From contig WELA01010047.1 in assembly GCA_009602735.1 (NCBI GenBank), positions 106,925-170,924 of the forward strand: a DNA stretch of 64,000 nucleotides, in the 5' to 3' direction. The translations under genes and the position numbers were made by a program. Within the stretch, counting starts at the first letter, position 1. The number at the start of each line of letters is the position of its first letter. Positions 23,284 through 35,462 of the stretch are shown here, in pieces. The stretch is from Mesotaenium endlicherianum. Its lineage: Eukaryota; Streptophyta; Zygnematophyceae; Zygnematales; Mesotaeniaceae. The notes under the pieces were generated by a model that saw only the letters and a program-made list of their open reading frames with translations, searched no databases and was not told the DNA's origin.

Positions 23284-23786
23284 TGTAGTGAAACAGATAG
23301 ATAAAGTACTTAGTAATATAGAATACTTTATTTATTCAAGACAAGGATCTTTGAACACAAGTGGTAGCTTCTTGAAAGAGAGATGGCTTCTTGAAAGTTA
23401 ATATATTTCTGGATTTTGGCAAGTACAAGAGTGATTCTGGAATGTCTTTCTATGTTCTAGCTCTTGTTTATATACTTGCTACATAAGTAATTTCTAGGAA
23501 GGTGTATGTTGATGTGTTGGCACCCAACACATCCCAAAACTTGCCACCTCTTTCTAGAATAATGTACACATGTCCTTTTGACCTAAAAATGGCACGTTTG
23601 AGTTTTGCCACGTGGAGTTCTTCTAGGTCTTTCCTCTAACTTCAAAAATGCCTTAGAAGGTTCAAAGGACATGAACCAAGTTACTAGAGTACCTATTCAC
23701 ACTTGAATCCACACAATACTGCTCCAAATATATTTGAAAACATTAAAATATACGCAAACTACTATATAATAACTCAAATCACTACA
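23284..23786 (-). repeat. A4 5' LTR
   Basis: 503 bases with family A terminal words, read on the minus strand. The primer-binding site follows at 23271-23282. Confidence 0.92.
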
Positions 23787-25168
23787 CCGTCCCCTAGTTC
23801 CTCTGAGACTGCTGGGGTCTATTCTGTCAGCTGCTCCAGCTCTTCCCGGGAAAAAGAATATCCCACTGACCTTCCCCTTTTGGGTGCTGGTGGGGGCTGT
23901 TGAGTTTGGATCGCATACAGGTTCTTTACTCCCTGCTTGCTTGCCCATTTGGCATAAGCATGCTTTCCTTTAGAGAATGACTCTCCCTGCTCCTGTCCTC
24001 CTGCATTTCTTGGCTCATGAAGTCTCTTCACTCCATCCAATCTAAGGGCCCAAGCTGCAATGTGAGGAGGCAACACTATGTTCCCCTTTAGGGCTGTTAG
24101 GAATCTTCATCCTTCGCCCTGTCATTCTGCTGGTCCCTCATATTGATGGTCATCACCGCCAATTGGTGGGCTTCTTAAAAAAGGCACGGTCTGTCCTTTT
24201 CAGAGTGCACGAGTACCAGTGCCCTGCAAAGTCCAGCTGACTGGTTTCTTTGGCCAAGAACTCCCAGCTCCTCCTCTCCACCTCATTATACATGGCCTTG
24301 AACCTGTTATGAGATGTCGAGTCCTTAAAGCAGTCCGCGTCCATGAGGATCATCTTGATGACCCTATCATTCCCCCAAATACTCGGAATCGATACAACTC
24401 CGACTTCGTTCACCCGGGCCATTGCCTTGGCGTCTCTGACCGTATATCCTACCATCCTGGCATAATCGTGATAGAGGAGGAGTGCTGTACCGACCTCTAT
24501 ATACTTGTCAAAGTTTCGGATGTCTCCCCTTTCCTCTGCAGGATCTCCTTCTGCGACTTACTGCAACTTCTCTGGGCATACTTAAAGGCCTCCTCCAGTA
24601 GATCAAAGCCCTTGCCCAGCACTATGTAGCGGTAGCTGCTGATTCTCCTCTGTTCTTCTTCTTCAGCCTGCTACTTCCGCCTCTCCTCAGCTTGCCTCTC
24701 CTCTTCCGCCTTCTTGGCCTCCTCTGCAGCTTTTTTGTCCAGTTCTTCCTGCCTCAGCCTGGCCTGTTCCTCCTCCTCCTCCTTCTTCTGTGCCTCTCGC
24801 TGTTGTTGGAGTCGTTGTGATTCTCGAGCGGAGATGGAGGATGATTCGATGTCGCTACGGAATTGCAAGTATTTTGCACGTGCCTGTTCCGCTCTTCTCT
24901 TCCTCTTCAGCTCCGACTTCTGAGTCATCCTGCTCAATCATAAACACAATGCAGTCAGTGAAGTCATGATACTTTGCCGCTATTGAGTGCCTGTGGTGAA
25001 GAGGAACCTGATAGGGAGAGTCCCTAGTGTGTGGTACCTTGTGTGAGTGAGTATAAAAGAGAATTGAGTTAGAGAGAAAAAGTGAGTATGAGCGCAAGTT
25101 GAGTGTGTAGAATGGTTATTAAATTTGCCTGGCTGATCTCGGGACTGAACACACTTCCACCAACTTAA
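23787..25168 (-). mobile_element. Distal part of B2 with the unknown 3' ORF
   Basis: This stretch is homologous to 33934-35300 inside B1, on the other strand. It continues B2 (41764-47073) across element C: joining sequence on either side of C matches the uninterrupted B1 sequence, with only TTAA doubled. It holds the unknown post-pol ORF (23819-24937), read as coiled coil (RRAEQARAKYLQF, then Glu/Lys/Arg/Gln-rich), then a globular region (VGYTVRDAKAMARVNEVG, SWEFLAKETSQLDFAGHWY), then HAYAKWASKQ near the end. Broken fossil with several breaks. A4's LTR cuts it at 23786. Confidence 0.8.
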
Positions 25169-26225
25169 TGTCATGATTTATTGAGTCGAGCTTGCCGCAC
25201 GAAATCGAGCTCCACATGTGTGAACCATCAACCTAAGAAGGCCAACTTTGCATAGACTTTACGCATCCATGCGTTGACCTTTTCTCAATTTCCAAGTCAC
25301 CAAAGTGTAGCGCGTTGAGTCACCTTCCGAATGGCACCAGGTTCGCGTCATTTGGTCAAGTATCGAGCAAGATATGAGCGATCTAGTCTGCGTCACCTAC
25401 CGGCCCCTAGCGGATCTTCACCAAAGGGCAATTTGTGTTTCAATGTGCACAAGGGACACATTCTTGCCTATTCGTGACCCCCTAAAACCCCTAGCTTGTG
25501 CGCACAAATTTGCGAGCCCCTTAGCCTACATAAGCTTTGCATTTCCATAGTATATGTGCATCATTGAGGCTATAACTTGGTGACTGCATCACCTACTCCT
25601 AGAGGAAGCTTCCTCAATTTTCAGATCCACTTTTGAGGCGCTATCTAGGTAGAATCACCCAAGGTAAGCTCGGCCAATGAGGGACACGTAGCATACCCTA
25701 CGCACCTTGCTTTGATTGGTTTGAGTTATGCTTAGCCTATAGGAGTGCTAGTACATGCCTTGTATACATTAGTGGATATAGGAGAGCCTGCTAGAATGAC
25801 TACATGCATTGGATCCGCCGCATACCCCGCCGGATTTCCAAGAGTATAAATACTAGAGATGTCCCTAGAAGAGACATCTTTTAGAAGTCCATTATGCCAG
25901 GTGTAAGTAACAGAGATTATCAGTAAAGTTTACACTTTTATCTCTTGTGTTTTCAGGACCACTGAGTTACTCTCTTGTGAAGAGCAAGCCCTCCAGGCTT
26001 CCAGTCACTTGAAGAACTTCACAAGTGGTGAGCAAAGTCACAGCTTAAGCCCTTGCCATAGGACTACTCTGAAGATCATGATGTGCTTCCAGTGATCTTT
26101 TGGGCCATACTTCATTAGTTGTTTTCCTACCAGATTACAGTCTTGAGGTGCTCACTCTGGAGTGTACACTTCCCTTACTTCTAAAAGATCTCTCTTTGCC
26201 TGCAAGCAATTAGAACCTTCAGCGT
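25169..26225 (+). repeat. C leader, LTR-like with TATA box
   Basis: About 1 kb of low coding potential before C gag. It begins TGTCATGATTT, and a second diverged copy of its first ~200 bases lies at 49926-50123, starting at the same base, which supports 25169 as a true terminus. TATAAATA at 25845-25852 sits about 370 bases before the gag ATG. Between them a short intron-like stretch begins GTAAGT (25903) and ends TTTTCAG (25956). I cannot place the LTR 3' end or a convincing primer-binding site. Confidence 0.55.
25845..25852 (+). promoter_or_regulatory. TATA box of C leader
   Basis: TATAAATA in an AT-rich dip just upstream of an intron-like 5' untranslated region and the gag start at 26226. 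Position and orientation fit the element's own promoter. Confidence 0.5.
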
Positions 26226-27949
26226 ATGCCTACTCGTAGTGGGCTTTCTTATCAGCCATACTACAAAGGGGTTAGTGGAGAAGACTCAGACTCAGATCTC
26301 AGCAATATCACTGAACCCGCCGAAGAAGAGCAACCTGCTCTCCAGCACACGGCAGTTGTTTCTGAGCCATCTCCCCAGTGGGCTCACTACGATTTTTGGT
26401 GTTCCATAGCAGGCGACCACGAGGTCAGGACTGACAGGTCTGCCTACCGCTTCAGCGCTAGGCCAGGCACCTGTGATTTGGAAGATACCATCTCGGAGTT
26501 TCAGGCTGACTTCACGGCTTCAAAGCTCAAGATACCCACGCTGACTAAGCGCGACGTCTTCGACACGCTTATGCGCTACCTCTCGCACGAGGCCCGCAAC
26601 ACCTTCCGTGAGAAGGAGGCCGAGCTCCGGACCCGCACTTGTGGGTGACCCACCAGTGGCGACCCTGCTAGCTGATCCAGTGCAAGCCTTCTGGAACATC
26701 CTGAGAACAGAGTTCCAGGCTGCAACTGAAGAGAAGGTGTACGAGCTGCACCATTTCTTCCGACGCAAGAACGAGACTATCCGCATGATGTACCGCCGCT
26801 TGGTGCACCTCCGCCGCGATGTCGGCACTGTTACTGACCGGGAGGCCGCGGAGATCTTCTTGCGTGCCGTCCAACCGCGTCTGAGGGAGAGGGCCGTAGT
26901 CCCCCTCATCGACCGCCACGGTTCAGAGTATTCTCTGGAGCAGGCCTACCTCTCCGTTGAGAAGCAGAGCTTGGCCGACGTACGGAGCAACATTAGCGAT
27001 CATGTGGGCTTAGCATCCACGGGCGTGCGCCAGGAGGCCTCAGTGCTGCCGTCTTCTACGACGTGCTAAGCGCCTGCCCGCCAGCCCCAGTCGCAGCAGC
27101 AACAGCCTTAGCGCTCTCAGCTGCCCCAGCAGACGCAGCAGCGGGAGCTACGCGTGGCCGCATTTCCATGGCTGCCACCACGAGCAATCCCTGCTGGTCC
27201 TGCGGTAAGATGGGCCACTCACGCCAGAACTGCACTCTCGCGCAGAATGGCAAGCCCGGCGACTGCACCCATTGTGGCAAGGCCGGCCACCTGCAGATCG
27301 TCTGTCTGCAGAAGAAGCGCGACGTCAAGAACGGACGCGCTCGCGACCGCCCTACGCCTTCAGCAGGACAGCGAGGCGCACGCAACCCCTCGTACGGGTG
27401 GCCGCCCCGCGATGACAGCAGCTACGGCCACGACGGACGCCGCATTAATGCCTTGAGCCGACTACTGCAGCTTCGACAACGTCAGCAACGCCCTTGTGAA
27501 GGCCAACGCGGAGATCGCTAGACTCCGTGGCCTCGTCGACGTCGATAACTATGACGCGTGCGGAGCACTCCTCGCGTCCGTTTTTCCGTCCTACGCCACG
27601 GCACTCACAGCTGGCGCACGCACAGCTTCAGCGCACCCATCAGGCTTAGCGGCAGCACCGCAGCCCCGCGCACGTCCGCGTTACGGCGTAGCGCCCGTTG
27701 CCAGAGCTGCAGGCGCCCGCACAGGCAGCTCTGCTAGTCCTGTGCGCACAGCTCTGATAGCTGTCAGCAGCGACAGCCGGAGCCCCGACAAATTGCCGGA
27801 TGGCAGGCTGCACGCCTGCGCGGATGCGCCATCTCCCGGCGCAAACTGGCGCGCACGCGAGCCAGCCCGCGCGCCAGCCAAGGCCCCGACAGAGCCCCTA
27901 GCTTGCGCTTCCTTGTTAACACCAGCAGGCCTCCTGTCGGCCCGCGTGG
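26226..27949 (+). pseudogene. gag: C gag, two CCHC knuckles
   Basis: GC-rich Gag block. The start MPTRSGLSYQPYYKGVSGED is followed by an acidic linker and a helical Gag-like domain (LTKRDVFDTLMRYLSHEARN; VQAFWNILRTEFQAATEEKV; YRRLVHLRRDVGTVTDREA). Two zinc knuckles come next, CWSCGKMGHSRQNC and CTHCGKAGHLQIVC (about 27192-27310), and then an Ala/Pro/Arg-rich tail where B1 has inserted. Two knuckles and high GC set it apart from family A (one knuckle). It would form particles and bind RNA. Fossil with a few breaks. Confidence 0.75.
27945..27949. repeat. B1 target site duplication (left copy)
   Basis: CGTGG before the B1 5' LTR corresponds to CGCGG after the 3' LTR (36184-36188), one mismatch. 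The length is typical for Ty3/gypsy, and the mismatch fits an old insertion. Confidence 0.55.
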
Positions 27950-28671
27950 TGCAATGAATCAGTATATTGGTTGACATAATATTCATTAAAATAATATAGT
28001 TAAATAAGTTCAGCTTGCTGAACTCTAGTTAATGATCAGTTTGGTGGACTTCATATTTAATATCAGTTTAATGACTTAGCCGGAAGTAGCACGCTGAGGT
28101 CACCTTAAGTCAGCTTGCTGACACATTCTTTAACAGCCAGCTGACTTCCGTACTCGGTAGCAGCGAACTGCCTCGATATGCATCTAAGTGTGGTATGCTA
28201 GATGAATGGCCAGATGACATCCCTACGATGGATGGCTATTCGGGATGATGGGAGATGGCGGTGGATTTGGTTAACCGAGGTCCTACCAACGTGGTTAACT
28301 CCCGGGTAGGCGGTGCCATCGCACTGACCGTTGAACAGTAAACTCATTCCATGTACATATGTTAGGCATTGCTCTCGAGTTCGGCATTCGGAAACGAGTC
28401 CAACTCTCTTGTTCAAGCTTACTGAGAGCGATCTGAATCCAAGGCGAGAAGCCATTGATACGCACTGTCTTCTAACCTTGCTTATGTATGAGTTTACTGA
28501 ATTGCATTATTGATGCTAGTTTACTCGCATTCGACTTACGAGTATTATTCACTGCTAGCGCATTGTCCTTTGCCGTTTAACCAGTTAACGGAAATTACCA
28601 TAAAAATTACATGCTGATATAAAGATCTTTATTAATTGTTAATTGCCTATTTGGTAAGTCGATTCATTTCA
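27950..28671 (+). repeat. B1 5' LTR
   Basis: 722 bases starting TGCAATGAATCAG and ending GATTCATTTCA. A TATAAAG word lies near 28619. The 3' partner is 35463-36183. Confidence 0.9.
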
Positions 28672-28672
28672 G

Positions 28673-28684
28673 TGGTATTGGAGC
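28673..28684 (+). other. B1 primer-binding site
   Basis: TGGTATTGGAGC, two bases after the LTR, a variant of the initiator Met tRNA site used by family A. Confidence 0.75.
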
Positions 28685-28705
28685 AGTTATCACAATCTTC
28701 TTTGG

Positions 28706-30180
28706 ATGGTAAGGACAAGGTCTCAAACTACCAACTCCAAAGACATGGAGAACCAGGTGAACGAGAATGTCGAAAACCAGGCGAAAAGCCAAGTAGCGGG
28801 AACCCGTACCTATTCTGAAGTAGTAGCACACACTGCAGCTAGAGAGGCTGCAGATGTGGCAACTGCTATTGCCGCAGTCGCAGCACAGCAAGCTGAGGAG
28901 GAGAGAGCCAGATTAGAAGCTTAACAAGTTGCAAAGGCCGCTGAAGATACAGAAAGGAGGGAAGGACAGCCAGCTGACGAGCGCACTTTTGAAGAACTTA
29001 TGGCATCAAGGGCCAATGTTCTGAACCCACCTCCTGCTGTACAACTCAATGTACCCCTAGGTCAAATACGTGACCAGCTGAATGCAGCAGGAATTGCTGC
29101 TGCAGGAGCAAGAGGGATTGTTGAGGACACTACTCAGCGAGTACATGCCAATGCAGCTGCTGCATTTGCTAATCTACCACCCCAGAGTGTAAACTTGGGA
29201 GCATTGTTCGTTCAGATGCAGTCGCAAATGGCCATCATGTATCAGTCCCAGCAGGAGGACAAAAGAATCATAATGTCCCTATTGCGGGACAGAGACCAAC
29301 TGGGGTCTCAAACCACTGGGGGTGGTGGCCGAGGGCCTAGTAAGCCCAAGCCGAAACCTCTCCAGGAATATGATCCTGAGGGAAACAGAAAATATTACCT
29401 GATCAAGTTTCTCGCGGATATTGAGCAGTGGCTGGAGAACTACCCAGAATTGCAAGATCACGAGAAGGTCAGGCACACCGGTGCGCTATTGAAAGGCAGT
29501 GCCGCAGACTGGTGGCTTTACTGAAAAAGGAGAGCGTAAGGCTCGATAACTCAGTGACCCCACGTGGGTAGAGTTTGTCAAGAAGTTGCATGAGAAGTTT
29601 GATATCATCAACCAGCAGGAGAAAGCTATCTATGCGATGATCTCCCTGACACTGAAGCAGACCACTTCAATTGCTAAGTTCGCTCAAAAGTTCCAAGAGA
29701 ACATGATGAAGCAGCCAGATTTGCCAGAACGGTATAGGATAGCATACTTCTAGTATGGCTTGAAATCCGAGGTCTCTGGTCATTTTGCTGAGAAAAAGTA
29801 TGAGAAACTGGCTGACTTGATCCAGGATGCTGACGCCTGGGATCAGCAGCAGTTCAATCACAAGCGCCAGAGTAACGCTTTGGTGTCTAAGATTGTCAAA
29901 AAGCCCCACGGTTCCTACAATGCAATTGAAGGAGACCAGGCTGAGGATAATCAGGGTGATGAATATGAGTATGAGTACAATGCTATTCAGTCTAGAGGTA
30001 GAGGTGGTTCCTCTCCAGGTGGTTATGGAAGGGGTGGTGGTAGGACTAAGCCGAGACCAGCCTCAGCAAAATCATTGTCAGCAGAAAGGCCACTACAGAG
30101 AACAGTGTCCAGTCAAGCACCTGCCCAAGGTCGAGAGAAAAGACCAGCCTTTAAAAGACAGCAACAGTCAGTAATCCAGT
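28706..30180 (+). pseudogene. gag: B1 gag block
   Basis: Starts MVRTRSQTTNSKDMENQVNE shortly after the primer site. It has an Ala/Glu-rich coiled-coil amino region, a Gag domain (KYYLIKFLADIEQWLENYPE; KVRHTGALLKGSAADWWLY), a Gly/Arg-rich stretch, and a CCHC knuckle of the form [11 protein letters not shown] near 30080-30120. Fossil with several breaks. Confidence 0.8.
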
Positions 30181-30199
30181 CTACTGACAGTGAGGATGC

Positions 30200-33100
30200 T
30201 AGAGATAGTGAGTCATCACTAGCTGCCCTCGTAGCAGGTATTATGGGTCCTGCTGAACTGGATTCACTATGCATGCCTGACAACCAGATAAAGGAGACCA
30301 TCCATAGAGTGCACACTCCGGATGCTCTTGTTCCACCTGATGTCCAACATTTCTTTGCTACATCAGAGGAACAATGCAAAAGTCAGGAAAAGACAGTCCC
30401 CCCTATCCTACTGCATTGCATGATTGCAGGTAGGAAGGTGAGGGCATTTGTTGACGGAGGGGCGTCACATACTTTTATCCACAAGGACTTAGTTAAGCGG
30501 CTAAGGCTGCCTACTGTCACCCAAGGGAATAGAAAGATATTCCTTAGAGATGCCTCAAGTATCCCGGGAGGAGTTATAACCAAGCCTATTAAGGTCCAGT
30601 TAGGTTCCGGCATTGCAGATCTAACTGAAACGCTTAAATTTGAGGTGCTCAACACTGGCTTTTATAATCTCGTGCTAGGCAGGTCCTGGCTTAATAGACA
30701 TCAAGCTGAAGTGTGTTGGAGCAGAGGTACAGTTAAAGTGAGAGGAGCCAGTGATGGGCAGACTGACTTGGCACCCACCAGCGCTCTTCCTCTTGTCCTG
30801 TGTGGATGGCAAATGAAGGAAAAGAAGAGGCTTCCAGAAGGATGCAAGTTGCTGAATGCAATGGAGTTCGTCAAAAGCTGGAACCAGAAGGAAGACAGAA
30901 TGTTCTGTCTGCTGCTAAGAGAGGTACCTCCTCAACCTGAAGAAGTGGTTGAGAAAAAGGTAAGCCCTCCGGAGCACCCTACTGCTGCAAAAATTGTTGC
31001 TCAGTACACTGATGTATTTAATATGCCTCCAGGACTACCCCCTAAGCGGGAAGTAGATCATAGGATTGATTTATTACCTGGGAGTCAGCCACCCTGGCAA
31101 CGCACTTATGGCTTGTCTTATGTGGAGAGCGAGGAGTTGAAAACACAGATTGCAGAGCTTGAGGAAAATGGTTATATTTCTCCCAGTAAATCACCTTACG
31201 GCGCACCCATCCTATTTGTTAAGAAAAAGGATGGCAGTATGCGGATGTGTGTGGATTACAGAGCCCTGAACAGAATTACAGTAAAGAACAAGTATGCTTT
31301 ACCCAGAATCGAGGACTTGCTTGATACCCTGTCTGGCGCTAAGGTGTTCAGTAAGATAGATCTCAAGAGTGGTTATCATCAAATCAGAATTGCTGAGGGG
31401 GATGAACACAAGACTGCCTTCCGCACACGTTATGGACACTATGAGTTCAACGTGATGCCATTTGGACTGACTAATGCTCCTGCTACCTTCATGGGTGCTA
31501 TGAATGACATTTTCAGACCTTATTTGGATAAGTTTGTGCAAGTTTTCCTGGATGATATTTTAATTTTCTCTAAAGATGAAGCTCAGCACACTGAACACTT
31601 AAAGAAAGTGCTGGACACTCTGCGGAAAAATCACTTGTATGCTAAAATGAGCAAGTGTGATTTCTTTAAGGAAAGTATTGAATTCTTAGGCCACGTTGTC
31701 AGTAAAGAGGGCATCAGTGTGGATCCTAAGAAAGTCCAGACCATAAGGGACTGGCCAGTACCACAGTCTGTCTCTGAAGTTAGATCCTTCCTCGGGTTGG
31801 CTAACTACTATAGGAGATTTATTGAGAATTGTTCCACAAAGGCCAGTAAACTGACTGACCTTACTAAGAAAGACATAGGGTATGTGTGGGGGGAAGAGCA
31901 GCAGGCTGCCTTCCAGACCCTTAAAGANNNNNNNNNNNNNNNNNNNNNNNNNNNNNNNNNNNNNNNNNNNNNNNNNNNNNNNNNNNNNNNNNNNNNNNNN
32001 NNNNNNNNNNNNNNNNNNNNNNNNNNNNNNNNNNNNNNNNNNNNNNNNNNNNNNNNNNNNNNNNNNNNNNNNNNNNNNNNNNNNNTTAGGTACGGCAGGA
32101 GTGGCATCCTGTGTTGTATGAGTCTGTGAAATTTAATCCAACGGAAATTAATTACTCAGTGCATGATAAAGAGCTGCTAGCTATCATTCATGTACTCAAA
32201 CAGTGGAGAGCATACTTACATGGTAAAGCTTTTAAGGTGATTACAGATCATCTAGCTCTGACCCACTTTCAGAAGAAGTCCAAGCTGTCGAGGAGGGAGA
32301 ACCGCTGGAGCCAGATGCTGGAGCAGTTCCAAGTCCAGATCGACTACAAACCAGGGAAGTTGAATCCTGCTGATGCACTCTCTAGAAGACCTGACCTGCA
32401 AGAAAGGAACTTTAGTCAGCATGCCGTAGATAAAGTCCTGTGTGCACTCACTTCACTAAAGGTGAAAAAGTCTTTCCTAGAACAACTACCTTTTAGAACA
32501 GCCTACCTTTCTGACCCAACATTTGAGCCCAGCCCCACTAGTGGTGTGTGTCGTGCTACTGCACTCGGGTATAAGCTTAAGGGAGGGGTCTGGGTGACTG
32601 AAACCACTTTTGGCAGGCTGAAGCTGGTCATTCCTAATAACTTGGAAATAAGGTCTCTCTTACTAAGTCAAGCGCATGACAGTCTCCTGGGTGGACATTT
32701 GGGGCAGGCCAAAACTGTTGGCAAACTGGCAAAATATTATCACTGGGAGGGGTTACCCCGAGAGATCTTGAAATATGTCAAGTCCCGTGACCAGTGTAAG
32801 AGAAATAAGTCTCGGCACACACCACCCGGAGGTCTCTTGCAACCGCTGCCCATCCCAGCTGGACGCTGGGAAACTATATCCATGGACTGGGTGGTCTCAC
32901 TACCAAGAACTGCCAATGGGCATGATTCAATACTGGTAGTCGTGGATAAACTGACAAAAATGGTCATTTTTATCCCCACAACTGTCAAAGTGACTGCCCT
33001 CGAAACAGCGAGACAGTTCTACAACCATGTAGTATGCCAACATGGGCTCCCTTCTAATATCATCTCAGACAGAGACTCAAAATTCACCTCTAAGTTCTGG

Positions 33101-33823
33101 AGAGCTTTAATGGGGTTAATGGGAGTCAAACAGCTGCTCAGCACAGCAAACCACCCTCAGACTGATGGGCAGACTGAAAGAACTAACCGAGTTGTGCAGC
33201 AGGTGCTGAGAGCATATATTAACCAAAAACAAGATGATTGGGATGACCTGTTGCCTCAAATTAAGTTTGCGGTCAACAGTGCAGTGCACGCGTCAACGGG
33301 CAAGACTCCTTTTGAACTCAGCCTGGGTAGAGTCCCTAAGTCTGCTTTAGATGTGCTCGGGGAATCTTTAACTCACCCGAAAGGGATTGACAATCCGCTC
33401 TGCCTCCCTGGTGTGGTCAAGAAAAAGCTTGGCCCTGTCTAGGTCGGTCTATATTCGGTAGTGCGTCGTGTAAGTCAGAATGCTTACAAACTGAACATGT
33501 CAGCTGACTACAAGGGTCACCCGGTCTTTAATGTCTCCTTCCTGGAACCATACATCAAAGGTGATATACTGTTCACCAATCGGTTACCTGTCCAACCGGG
33601 ACCGGTCGCCGTTGTCCAGGACGACGATCCTGAGGAATATGAGGTCGATGAAATTTTAGACGCTCGCTCGGTGCGTCGATCGTCTAAATATGTCATGAAG
33701 TACCCCATCCGATGGAAGGGTTACGATGCCTCTAGGGACACTTGGGAATTCAAAGACCAGCTGACCAATGCCAAAGGGGCGTTGAAACGGTTCCACCTTC
33801 GGGCGGCTGGGGCATCACCCTAA
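30200..33823 (+). pseudogene. pol: B1 pol block with chromodomain
   Basis: In order: retropepsin ([27 protein letters not shown]), reverse transcriptase ([31 protein letters not shown]), RNase H (partly behind the assembly gap; VHDKELLAIIHVLKQW), integrase zinc region and DDE core (ISMDWVVSLPRTANGHDS; NHPQTDGQTERTNR), and a chromodomain at the end (YPIRWKGYDASRDTWE). Closely matched on the other strand by B2. Fossil with a few breaks. Confidence 0.9.
31928..32085. other. Assembly gap, 158 N
   Basis: A run of N in the RNase H coding region of B1. The sequence on both sides belongs to the same element, so the gap is probably an unresolved repeat; the true length is unknown. Confidence 0.98.
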
Positions 33824-33873
33824 CTGTCCATTCAGTAGACATGGGAAGGTGACAGGAGGTCCTGTCTCCATAT

Positions 33874-35462
33874 AAGTTGGAGGGGGATGTGACAGTTAGT
33901 GACAGTTGTGACAGGCAGCCCACCTTTAAAATTAAGTTGGAGGGAGTTGTATACTCTGCCCACCATATTACACACTCAACCTGCGCTCACACTCAATTTC
34001 TCTCTAACTCGATTTTCCCTTATATTCACTCACACCAGGTATTCCACACTAGGAACCCTCCCGATCCGTTTCTCGTCATCAACGGCACTCAGGAGCGGCA
34101 AAATATCATGACTTCACTAATCCGCATTGTGTTTATGATTGAGCAGGATGACTCAAAATTCGGAATTGAAAAGGAAAAGAAGGGCGAAAGAGGCACATGC
34201 AAAATACTTCCAATTTTGTGAAGACATCAAATCATCCTCCATCTCCGCTCGGGAATCACAACGACTCCAACAACAGCGGGAGGCACAGAAGAAGAAGGAG
34301 GAGGAGGAACAGGCCAGACTGAGGCAGGAAAAGAGGGACAGAAAAGCTGCAGAGGAGGCCAAGAAAGCAGAGGAGGAGAGGCAAGCTGAGGAGAAACGGA
34401 AGCAGCAGGCTGAAGAAGAAGAACAGAGGAGAATCAGCAGCTACCGCTACATAGTGCTGGGCAAGGGCTTTGATCTACTGGAGGAGGCCTTCAAGTATGC
34501 CCAAAGAAGTCGCAGTGAGTCGCAGAAGGAAATCCTCCAGAGGGAAGGGGAAGACATCCGGAAACTTTGACAAGTATATAGAGGTCGGCATAGGGCTCCT
34601 CCTCTACCACGATTACGCCAGGATGGTAGGATATACGGTGAGAGATGCCAAGGCAATGGCCCAGGTGAACGAAGCAGGGGCTGTCTCGATTCCTGGTATC
34701 TGGGGGGAAGATAGGGTCATCAGGATGATCCCCATGGACGCGGACAGCTTCAAGGACTCAACACCCCACAACAGGTTCAAGGCCATGTACAATGAGGTGG
34801 AGAGGAGGAGCTGGGAATTCTTGGCCAGAGAAACCAGTCAGCTGGACTTTGCAGGGCACTGGTACCCTGGTACTCTCAAAAAGACAGACGCTGCCTTTCT
34901 CCAAAAGCCCACTGATTGGCGGGGGATGACCATCAACATGAGGGACCAGCAGAATGAGAGGACGACGGATGAGGATTTCCTGACAGACCTAAAGGGGAAC
35001 TTAGTGTTGCCCCCTCACATTGCGGCTTGGGACCCAAGATTGGATGGAGTCAGAGACTGCATGAGCCAAGAGATGCAGGAGGACAGAAGCAAGGCTCGAG
35101 AGTCATTCTCCAAAGGGAAGCACGCTTATGCCAAATGGGCAAGCAAGCAGGGGGAAAAGGACCTCTATGCGATCCGGATGTTGTCAGTTTGAGGGCTGCC
35201 CAGGAGAAGGCTGCCTCCCTTCAGTTTCAGACTGTGCAGGAGGAAACAGCCCAGTTATTGCGTTCTCCGCCGGGTCCTTACACGGAACCTCCTTCTTTGA
35301 CAGGCTTCAGAAGACCCCAAGACAGGAGGAGGTCTGGCTCCCCTGAGTATAGGGCCTCAGGGACATCTCCCTCCTAAGGGCAGTAGGCTGGGGACAAGAG
35401 GAACAGCAAGCTGTTATTAGTGTTACTGTTGTCGAGGCGACAACATGATAAGTTGGAGGGAT
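33874..35462 (+). other. B1 post-pol module with unknown sense ORF
   Basis: Between the chromodomain end and the 3' LTR. The word AAGTTGGAGGG occurs at 33874, 33934 and 35450; the last is the polypurine tract. The ORF (about 34139-35192) has a basic start (MSRMTQNSELKRKRR), about 90 residues of Glu/Gln/Arg/Lys/Ala coiled coil, then a globular part (ARMVGYTVRDAKAMAQVNEA; NRFKAMYNEVERRSWEFLAR; DFAGHWYPGT) and a Ser/Pro-rich tail. It has no signal peptide, membrane segment or zinc knuckle that I can see, so it does not look like an envelope. The position is where some plant Ty3/gypsy elements carry an extra ORF. A diverged copy is at 23787-25168. Fossil with a few breaks; function unknown. Confidence 0.75.

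Larger units (their letters stand above)
18976..23786 (-). mobile_element. A4: Ty3/gypsy element with 5' LTR only (family A)
   Basis: Minus-strand copy holding the 5' LTR (23284-23786), primer site (23271-23282), gag and a long pol frame. No 3' LTR is present; the element abuts the A2 remnant at 18975. It is highly similar to A3, so the two are close relatives. Its 5' LTR lies against the unknown ORF of B2 at 23787, so A4 inserted into B2. Broken, with about two breaks. Confidence 0.9.

Noticed and set aside
23787-25168. Host gene next to element C.
   Set aside because: It matches the post-pol module of B1 and rejoins B2 across C, so it belongs to a retroelement.
34139-35192. Envelope protein in the post-pol ORF of B1.
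   Set aside because: No signal peptide, membrane segment or cysteine pattern of an envelope can be seen; the protein is a charged coiled coil plus a soluble-looking domain.
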